A stretch of 64,000 nucleotides of DNA, from the NCBI RefSeq assembly GCF_029873635.1, contig NC_080423.1, positions 99,944,991 to 100,008,990 of the forward strand, in the 5' to 3' direction. The notes below the pieces were generated by a model. The model saw nothing but the letters and a program-made list of their open reading frames with translations. It searched no databases and was not told where the DNA came from. This DNA is from Malania oleifera. Taxonomy: Eukaryota > Streptophyta > Magnoliopsida > Santalales > Ximeniaceae. Of this stretch, positions 36,601 through 47,547 are shown piece after piece; within the stretch, counting starts at the first letter, position 1; every line of letters starts with the position of its first letter. Both the position numbers and the translations under genes were made by a program.

Positions 36601-39600
36601 CAAATTGCGTTGAGGAAGGTGTTAAGACTATGTGTGCTTGATTTACATTGTTAGCTTTTGTCCTATTAGCTTAAGCTTGTCCAAATCCATTTTGTACACC
36701 TCTCCATGTATGAGATAGGTTGCATGTGAGGGCAATTATTTGATGGCTGGAAATACATTGTGGGGCCTAACTCCTAATGGCTTAAGCTTTTGGGACTGGC
36801 AATAAACTAACATGTTGTCAAAGATTGGTTGTTAGGTCACAGTTTAAACTCTTCACACACCACTTCTAAAGATGAGGGGTTTTGGCATCATTCTTGTTTT
36901 CCATTTCTCTGTTGTACAATGAGGAATTGGAGTATGGCAATGAATTTGTTTATGTTGCTATTTTCGCAAAAAATTAGAAAAGAAAACAGGATATATAAAT
37001 TTCAATTATTTTGGCAACGTAGCCACAATACTTTAGTGTTCAGAATTAACTTTAATGAATCATTCACTTTATGCATAATGTTGTTCTTAAAAAATTAAAA
37101 TAAAATGACAATGTTGCTATAAAAAAATAAAAAATAAAATAACCATGTGAATTTTAAATACAGTTTTTGGAAATATTGACGTGGTTTTTGGCTTTTAGTT
37201 TGTGTTTCTAATTTTTAACTTTCATTTGTTTGTAATTTTTGACATTGATACCAAATTGCCCCTAAACTTGTGTTAGATTTGGCCCTTTGTGTTGATTTTT
37301 GGACTTCCGCTTCCACTTGCGTGTGCTGGTGGGCCTAGCATGTGTGTCACTCCCCGAACCCAACAATGGGACCCAGGGTTTGATGTAGTAACCTATGTCC
37401 TTGTATCATACAAAACACAAATGATACGATAGTGAATGAGGGTCTGACCCCGTGGGGTTCCCGTACACCCTATGCACATATATGTAGCGGAAAAGTTCAT
37501 TCTATACATACACAGTACCATACGAGAGTCTATACCAATAGAGTTTAAGCTCCATAATACAAAACATAACCTAGGGTGCCCGCAATACCCAAAACGACAA
37601 CCCTGTTACAGTCCAAGTACTTACACTAGTACCCTACGCAGTAAACCGACCATCACGCTCCCAACACAAGGATGCTAGTTCTGGTTTCTCAAAGGATCTA
37701 AAAAGATGTATGTATGATAGGGGTGAGACACCTCTCAGTAAGGAAGAATCAGGTTATATCGGTTTGTGACATATGAGTGTTATCATGACATATAAGATAT
37801 GCACAGTTCAGTTCCAGAATTTCCACAAAACAGTACTCAACACACACAAGATCAAGTAACCCGGTGTCGTCACACCCTTCGGCGTGAAGCCGACTCTCAT
37901 TACACGGCATCCCCGGCACATGGCGTAGCCCCAGGCTCCCATGACATTGTACTGGTACATCTGGTGGATCCACACCCTTCGGTGATCAACCGGTAAGAGA
38001 CGATATTTCACGTCCTCGGATATAGAGCCGGACACTCTTGCCACTAGCAGGCGATATTTCATGTCCTCAGATATAGAGCCGGACACTCTTTCACAACTTC
38101 GGAACACACGTTCCTATATCTCATTTCAGCAAATCACAACTTATGCATATTCATATAACAGTACATTCCACACTTATTTGGTAATCTCAAAAATCATGCT
38201 TTTCAAAATACATTTTAAACAAGTCAAGGCACGACCATCTCCATAACACAATATATAACACAATATATCTACGGTTTTCCAACGAAACCAGAGATGCAAC
38301 CCAATGCCCTCTTTTTCCCAAAACTATAATATAAAAACCCTATAATTTTCACCCATTAGATTTCCCCAAATAAGTAGTCAAAACACATACAAGACCGTGA
38401 ACCACAATTCTATCGGATCCGATTTCGAAAATAACCGATATAAACAGAATCCCCTTACCTTTCCCCGAAAATCCAAACCCGAACTCTATGACTCTTAAAC
38501 AGCGAATCGAGTTTCCAAAACCTATAAATCATAGTACAATACATACTTACAATTCCATTCTCTACATATCTTCCAAAACGGAAATGAAAATCGAGCCTTA
38601 CCTCGATTTTGGGTCAAAACCCGGAAATCCTCGAAACGAAGATCCGTTCCACAAATCAAGAAGAGAATCCTTCTCTGATCCTCGTAGTAACGTCAGATGG
38701 TCGATTCTAACGACGAACGACGAAGAAATCTAGAGAGAGAGAAAGAGTGTGGCTTCGAGTTCTCAGAGAGAGAGAGAGAAATTTGGATATCTTAGCTTCT
38801 AAGCAACTCAACTGATATTTATAGCACCTTTGACTTGGCCAACCTCGTCGACGAGGCGGCGTCTTCGTCGACAAGTCAACAAAGGGAGTTTGTCGAAGTA
38901 GCTGTGGCCTCGTTGACGAGCCCGAGATTTCCGATTTTCCCGAAACCTCTCGGCTTCTCCTCGTCGACGAGCCTCTGCATTTCATTGCCGAGCAACAGAA
39001 GGGCCTTCGTCGACGAGGCCTGCTCAATTTACTGTTTTACCCCTTTCTTATTTATTTATTCCACATATCACGGGTCGGGTTCTTACAATGTGAGCAGGTG
39101 ATCTGGCACGTGAGGGAAGTGAGCATTGGCGTGCTCGTTATATATGGTTAGCCTGTTTCCATTGGGTTAAGCTTGTTGGACTAGCAACAATCCCCTTGTG
39201 TGTTGTGGGGAGAATGGGGGATACAAACTTTTTTTGCTTTGACACATTTGAAATAAACTACATGATTTAAATTGGTGTTTGTTGTTTTGCACTCATTCAG
39301 GCTTGCCTTTCTAGTATTCCTCTATATTTCTTGTCAATCTTTAGATTGCCTGTGAGGATAGCCAGTACAATAGTATTGAGAAGATCATGTGAGATTTTCT
39401 CTTGTTCGGGGTGCGGGAGAATAAATATTATTTGGTTAGTTTAGAGGTTGTCTGTAGGTCTAAAAAGGAGGGGTGTTTGGTCCTGGAAAGCTGTTATCTG
39501 AGAACATTGTTTTAATGGGTAAATGGTTTGTGGCAATTTCCCTTAGAGGAGTCTTCCCTTTGGCATAAAATTATTCAGAGTAAATTTGGCTTGCAGGATA

Positions 39601-42600
39601 ATGATGGGATGCTAATTCGGGTTTGAGATGTTCTTTTGACAGTCCTTGGAAGGACATTTCATAGTTATATCCTCATTTTATTCCTTATACACATTTTATT
39701 ATGGGGAATGGGTATCATGTTCGGTTTTGGGAAGACATTTGGGTTGGGGGGGGGGGTTCTTAGCTTTGTTCATCTTTTCCCAGTTTGTTTTCATTGTCCT
39801 CTTTGCACAATGAATCAATTTCTTCTTTCTTTATTTCTAATGGGGCTGGTTTCTATTGGGATTTCCATTTTCATAGGGATCTAAATGATAGGGAGGTTTT
39901 GGAGTTTGCTTCATTAAGTTTGTTGGATGATAGGTTCCTTTCCCAAAGGAGAGACTATCATTCTTGAATTCTTGATTCTTCTGGGGAGTATTCTTGTAAA
40001 TCTTTTTTTGAGCATTTAACCAATAAAAGCTTGTCTTTCCCACTTCATGGATTCATTTGGAAGGCTAAAGTCCCCTCTAAGATTAAGGCTCTTTTTTGGT
40101 TGGTTGTTCTAATAGAGTTAAAACTAGCAATCTGCTGCAGAGTAGGAGGCCTTTTAAGGCTTTATCTCTGGATGATTGTTCTCTCTGTTTTCAAAATTCA
40201 GAACCTTCTTTTCATTTTTTTCTTCATTGCTCCTTTTTTTGGAGGTTGTGGAACAATCCTTTTTTGGTTTATTTGGAGAGAATTGGATTTGTCCGGAGTC
40301 AGTGGAAGATTTGTTGACCATCCATTTTTCAGGATTTGGCAAGGATGCTTCAGCCTTTGTGTAGATGTGCAATTTTTGCAGTTTTGTGGGGGATTTGGTT
40401 GGTAGTGCTCATTTTTTAACAGGGAAGAAGGTGTCGTCAGTTATGCTTTGGGATAGGATTTATTATTTGGCCTCCTTGTGGGGTTTTGCAGCTGGGTGTG
40501 AATTTTTTTTTCCATTTTCTGCTTTTTACAGCATGATTGGTTGGCTGTGCTGTTTTGATTTATTTTGATTTTGTTTTGTTCCTTTTAAGGAGGATTACTT
40601 ATGCTTCTTGTCAAACTTCTTCTTCTTAATAAAATCCTTTTTTTCTATTAAAAAAATAGTGTCCGTCATTTAGTACTTGTTACTTCACATTTTTAATATT
40701 TTATAATAACATGTATTATCATATATATGTATATGTACGTACATATGTATGTATATATAAAATCAAAGGTCCAAAATGTGGTCTTAATGACCTGAGATGC
40801 TATAGTGTGACACATACCCAGCTGAAACTGTCCTCAAACTAGACTGACAGGAACACTTGCTCCTCTTTCTGGAAGTGTTATTCTTCTCTGCTTAGTCTTA
40901 TTAGGTCTTATATCTCTTGAGCATTGCAAGGACTTTTCCCTTTGTTTACAACAGCTGAAGAATATAAAGCTTTTGTTTAGCCGTAATAGAATATGAGCAA
41001 TTACTTCTAATCTAATGTCCCTTTGATTAGAGCTTGGATTGGTGCATTTGGTTGAAAGGCAGGCAGCGCAGACAATCTATCATGTTCTTGGTGCTCTTGA
41101 TAGTGCTAATAAATTTTCCTCAGGTTTTTGACAGTGTGAAAGAGATCATGATTGAATTAAGCCCATTAAGAAAATTAATTATGATTGGCCATGAATGACC
41201 AGGAAGCACCTGTTGTCAAGAGTTGGTCTTTACCAAGATAAACCATTTGGCTAACTGTAAGCTTTTAACTGCCTAAGCAGCTTTACAGACCAATATCAGT
41301 AGCAAGTTGAGCAACTATAAATGGTCCATTTCCTGAATGATATAAATGATATATAGTATGGCCATTAGCTACTTCACATTGTTCATGGACCACCGTAATT
41401 CTACTGATTCGCAGAATGACAGAAACAGTGAGTGTTTTTGGACATAGCCTTTTTTTTTTTATCAGTCAAAGAGAGAATTTCAATAGAAGGGGTACCTAGG
41501 GAGTGCCAACCCAAGACATTTCAACTACAATTCAAAAAATCATTAAGGTCAAGAAAAGCAGGTTTTTTCATTGCATACCAGAATGTTAGGCTTTGTAACC
41601 ATCTTGAGCTGACCAAAAGAGGTTTCCTTCCCTTCAAAAGCTCTTCTATTCTCTCAGTCCAGACAATCCAAAAAGCAGTGAAGGGAGCAGCTATGCAGGT
41701 TTTCTTGTTTCTGTGCGGTGCACGCTCTAAGCCCTGACCAAGCCCACAATTCTGGAGCAACTGTTTTAGCTCCCACCCAAGACAGGCCCAAAAATGAAAG
41801 AACTGTTTCCAGAGTTCCTTGGTCTGAGAACAACAAAATAGGAGATGGCGGGCAGATGCTCCATCCTCTTTGCATAAAAGCACCTTTTAATCAGAGTTTT
41901 CCACTTTTCCCTCTCTTTTGCATATTATTGATGATAAAGATCTTCTCTCAGCTAGTAACAAGAGCAACTTTTTCTGTACCTCATACTTTCCATATTTCTT
42001 TCCAAGGAAAGCTGCCCCTTGATGAAGCTCTGACCTGCTTTATTATTTCATCACAGAAGGGTTTCAAGCTGACTTTGCCATCCACTGTTGCTTTCAAATT
42101 TTTCTGTGCTCCCTAAATTTGTCAACCCTTTATCTCATAGAGATTATTAAAAATTCATAGAGGAGTTGAAGTTTCCAATCCTGAGGCTGCCTTCAGAAAT
42201 TTATGTTCCAAATCACTGTGTCATTTACTCAAGTGATAGTATTTGCAACCAGAGTGCAGAATCTCTTTTTCCATCAACAAGAGTCACATGTTGCCAGATT
42301 TCATCCCACCCTTTCCTTATCCACCTCCACTCTTACACCATAAGTCTCCCTAACATCTTTCATGACCCAAAGTGCCATATTTGGAAGCAGGAACCTTCCT
42401 TTACGGGCTTTCCTTTTCACACGAAGCGCTAAATCCATTTATTGAGGAGGGATTTGTTGAAACTATTGAGAGATTTAATGCCAAGGTCTCCAAGTTTTGA
42501 GGTAATTTAGCCCCTTTCAGTTGATCAAGTGGTACATGAACTCATCCCCAAATTAACTCAATAAGAATCTCTACTCAATGCCTTCCAGTCTCTTTACCAT

Positions 42601-45600
42601 TAAACAGAGATGGGAAAGGGGCCTATGAAATGCATGGTTAGATCAGCCATGGTACTTCCAGAGTTTGTCATCCTCTGCCATACAGTTAATTTTTCTTGAA
42701 TTTCTTAACAATGGATTCCCATATTACACCATAGGAAGTGAACACAGATTGCATCCCATAGTGTTAGCAAGTACCTCCTGTCAATCCCTTTGTTGGAATA
42801 AAAATTTTTTTTGAGCCAATCAAAAAGTGACAAGTCAAACCAAATGGGTTCAAGAAGGAAAACATAGAAGGCCAATTAAAATGTGCTATGTATTGCTATG
42901 AGATCCCGTTTAATAAGGACAAATGAAAAATCACCAAGTGTTTCGAGCTTCATTTAAGATAATATTGTCATGGCAGTGAATTATTTCCACATCATCAATC
43001 AGTTCTAGAATCTACAACTTGACCACAAGCACCTCTCTCATGTTGAAAGATTTTTTTTTTTTTTATAACAAAAAATTTAATTAATGCAAGATCAGAGAAA
43101 AATCAAAGTGTAGGAAAGATTGCAATTAATAAGGTCTGTTCTGATTATTCAATGCTACTGGAGCTCAGCCTTAAAACTCCCGATTGCAGTTATTAAAAGT
43201 ATTGAAAAAGAGCTTAACTACTTTCTTTTTAAAGGCAATGATTGGCACTCTCAAGGCTGCAAGGTAAGCTGGACTAAAATCTGTAATCCCTTTTCTAAAA
43301 GTGGGTTGAGTGTCAAACTTGTTTCAGATGTTAAACTGCTATGGTTCATTTGCTCTTCTGGAAGTTTCTTATGCGTCTCTTGGATTCACTTTTACAAATT
43401 GAAGAACAAGAGCATTTGGGCAGTAAAGCCTTCCCAAAATCCTGTTGGATATGGAAGAAACTGCGAGTGATGCTGTTTTCTGTTGCTTCGTGTATCTCAT
43501 TGGTGATGAGAGGCCTAATTTTATTCTATAATAACTGGCACCCCTTAAGCCCTTTTGATGTATGTTTTGCTCCCTTGATAGAAGCTGATCTTGGGATTCC
43601 AGTTGATGCTAAGTTTCAAGCATTATAAAAGATGGGCATTGGCATTGGCCAAATACCTGTGAAAATGGTTCAGTTTTATGGTTGCTGCCCCCTCATGTTC
43701 TCTCTCATTCACCTCTGCTTGGGAGCATATTAGAGAGAAAAGCCTTGTGGTCATTTGGTTCAGGCTCAATATTCCCAACCATGCTTTCATATGCTGGTGG
43801 TGGCAGTTTTGAACTGATTATTCACTCTTGACAGACAGCAGGTTTGCGTAAGAGTTGACACTGCCTCCTGCATCTTCTGTCATAATCACATGGAGGAAAG
43901 AGACCGTTTGTTCTTTGCATGTGTTGTTACTAGAATGCCCTATGAGAGAGGCACTTCTGGCTTCAATCTCCCTGGACATTTCACAGATTGGGAAGAGGAT
44001 TCGTTTGGTTTTTCTCCTTCAATTGTTCAGCTACTACTATCAAGTTATCATTTTGGAAGGCTAGAAAAGCTGCTTTGTTTGAGAGTGCTCCTATGAAATC
44101 TGATGACCTATTTCAGGTAGTGTTTGGGAGTATTTCGAGGCTTGGCTTTGGATTTGTAAGTTTGTAACACAGGGTCATTGTATTTTGTTTGATTTTAAAG
44201 GCAGGTGTTCTGGTATTAGAAAGTTTATGCCCCTTATAACCTAACAAGATTTGTTAGCTTTTCTTTCTAATTGTTATTCCCCTTTTGCTAATATTTTCTC
44301 TCATTCTAAAAAAAACATTGATACATGCCAATTGCTTACCCTATAAACTTTTCACTTTTCAGTCTAGAAGCAAGTTTTTTTGAGGTTTTAGACACCCCCT
44401 ACAAGGCTAATAGGCTGGAAATATTTGATATTGATGGCACGAATTCTTTTGAGAACCAGAGCTACCAATATTGCATCAACTCTGCCTGCAAAATCCTCTG
44501 TTGTATAGATATATTCGAAGATCTTCATCACATCCTTTTTGACGACTTCCTAATTTGGATGCCGGAAAACCATTGTGAAAGCTATGCCTTCATTATTTGA
44601 TTAATGACAAATATCCATTTGTTTCTTTGGTGCAGATAGTAACTCTCCATATTTTCAGAGAGTTCTTTATGACTGCCCATTTCCTTCTATTCTTGGACCC
44701 CTAATATTCCAAGCTATTATATTTAAGACCACCTTTGCAAATAATTCCTTTTTTTTCCTCCTCATATCATCTCTTTAATTGGTTTCTTCTCCTTTCATTT
44801 TGTTGCAGCTAACATAAGATTCCATTTTTAGTACTAGGGAGATCTTGGGCTTATAAGGGTGGTTTGGACTCCAACTACGTGAGATGCCTTTTATAGGATA
44901 AATTTGTGAGGCCAGTGGGCCAAAGTGGACAATACCTCACCGGAGTTGGGTCCAGGACCGTTACATTTGGTATCAGAGCTACCTTGGGGGTACCATCATG
45001 TGGGTGGATCCTACATAGAGGTGTAAGCCACTCTGACGAGGGTGTCAGAGATCAGAGGGGAGAGCCTGTCACGGTCCCATATTGGATCTGTACAAGGGAG
45101 ATCTTAGGCTGGAGATCTTAGGCTTATAAGGATGGCTTGGACTCCAACTATGTGAGGCGCCTTTTATAGGACAAATTTGTGAGGCTAGTGGGCCAAAGCA
45201 GACAATACCTCACCGGAGTCGGGTCCAGGACTGTTTAGTTTTGGCCCACCTTTCTTTTTTTGCTTCTGCTACTTGTTCCCTTTTTCCTGTCTCTGTCCTT
45301 TTCTTCCTTTCTATTTCTTCAAAAGGACTATAAATCTGCTCTTCAAATCCTTGAAAGGAAACACTGATATACTTATTGGCAGCCTTCACTTTGCGTAGGA
45401 CCCATTCTGAAAGCTGCTTCTGATATCAGATTGCTAATTGGGATGCAATCAATGGTTTCAAACCTTTATCCTTCAATACTTTTTGGTTCATCAGAGAAAA
45501 CTTTGGGAAGGACAGGATTTATGACAAGATATTGATACTTAGAAATTGACCCTTTATCAATTGTGTTTTTGTGCCTCCTTTGCCACCATTATTCTGTTCC

Positions 45601-47512
45601 TTTGTGCATTTTCCTGAGTGACGAGGATCCCTTCTTTTGTGATTGTCTCCTCTTTTTTTTTTTTATTTCCCCTTAAAATTTCATTAATGCTGTTGGTCAA
45701 CCCTCAGCAACTATTCTGCAAACTTACTTCTTTGAATTTTCCTAATCATTGAAGCTTGTCTCTAGTTGTAAAGACAATGCGAGCTGGGGTAGCGGGCTCT
45801 TGAGGTAGAGTCTGTTTTGAGGGACCTCCTACTTTGTGAGAGGACCGTGAGTATATGCAAAGTAGGATGGCTCAAATTCAAACAGACTGGGTTCAAACCT
45901 GAGGGAGCAATCAATATGAGCCTCTCCCCTAACGTTTTGATACTCTATAGATTTTGGGTCTTTGAGGAACGAGAGGCTCGTCTTTTAAAACAAAAAGTTT
46001 GAATTTATCCAGCAGTAACCCACCCTGCTCTTAGCCTTCATGTGTGGAGGAGTGCGAAGAAGATTGATTGCATACCCCCACTCTATCTTTATATATCTTC
46101 ATATTCATATATGTAAATATAAATTCCATATAGGATATGGAGTGCACATAGCACCCCATTTCTATTTTTTTTTGCTATCTCTATTTGATTTGTATTGATT
46201 CCGAGCAATTTGAAATAATTGAAAGGAGATTCTTACTTGAATGACTCTAATTCCTAGATCTATTCTTATTTCATATATGAATCTAAGTATGCATCTAAAG
46301 AACCAAATCAGGAAGGAACAACCATATGGGGCATTTTCTAAAAGAAAACCAAGCTATTTTCTAAAAGAAAACCAAGCTATCTCTAGCATTATGAAGAAGT
46401 AATTGATTCACCCGTTGACAGATGATCTGAGGAACTCTATGTTGGATTTCGATAAGTGGTAACCACTTAACACTCAGTTTGTGTGATATGAAATAAGTCA
46501 ATGAAGCATAAATCCAATTTCTAAAAGAACATAATAAAACAAGCTATAAGTGCATAGCATGTGATCCACTCAAGGCAAGGTCATACATAGTATCTTGTTG
46601 GTCATTAACTTCTGATAATACTTGTTATCCAAAAGAAGGATTTCTGATGATATCAGGAATTTACCATGAGTGTTTGTTTTAAGATTGAAAAGAGTGTTTG
46701 GTGCATTTCTTCAGCTTTATGAGTGCCAAGGTTTTGTTCTTCTCACTCCCGAAAGACAACCAAGGCTTGGTGAACCATTTTTAGCTCCTCCATGTCTGGG
46801 AAAATGGAAGTCCTGGATTCCTTCAATATTCCATTGTGTGCAGCAATTTGTCCTCCCCTCTTTGAACATGAGATTGAAGGTTTTCCTTCCAACAGCCATG
46901 AAACAACAGTCATCTCCTCTCATGAGAGCGAGTGAGATAGAGGAAGCTTCTTCTTGGAAACCAACTGTAGATGAGTTAATTTGTGCAGTGACAAATCCTA
47001 ATTCAATGTCATGTTAACATGTTTTTGGACATAGTCATAAGAGTGCAGCTAGCATGGGTGCCAGATGTGGTCAGAAGCACTGTTGGCTAGATGACAGCCA
47101 TACATTGAGTTCAAATGCACATGCTTTTTAGTCATCAAACTATTTTGATTGAATTGAGAATGCTAGGACAGATGATGGTTTAAATGTAGAACTCTAAAAT
47201 ATAAATTAAGGAATGAACATATATGTAGTGAATTAGCTGTAGCACCTGTACAAGATAAGATCAAGGCGGTTAAGAAGGTTTGGGTGCTTTCAATGCAGGG
47301 CAAATAACGTTCCTGTGAGTAGTGAGAGGAGGGGATAGACCTATGATTACTTGGAACACGACAGGGAGTAGGGATTTGATGTCACTTCAACTTTTGAAGG
47401 AATAGCCCTAAGTCATGAGGAATGGCAGAAGAAGATTCATGTAGTTGACCCCATCTAGCAGGACTGTATTTGTGTTTATGGGAAGTGTGTAATATATATC
47501 TGGATTCATATA

Positions 47513-47547
<35 letters not shown>

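Noticed and set aside
45860-45910. Possible tRNA-derived SINE (GGTTCAAACC word)
   Set aside because: No convincing A box at the right distance, no tail and no target duplication.
46670-47017. 115-residue plus-strand frame as a host gene
   Set aside because: The opposite strand carries the L1 ORF1-like sequence, so the plus frame is a shadow.
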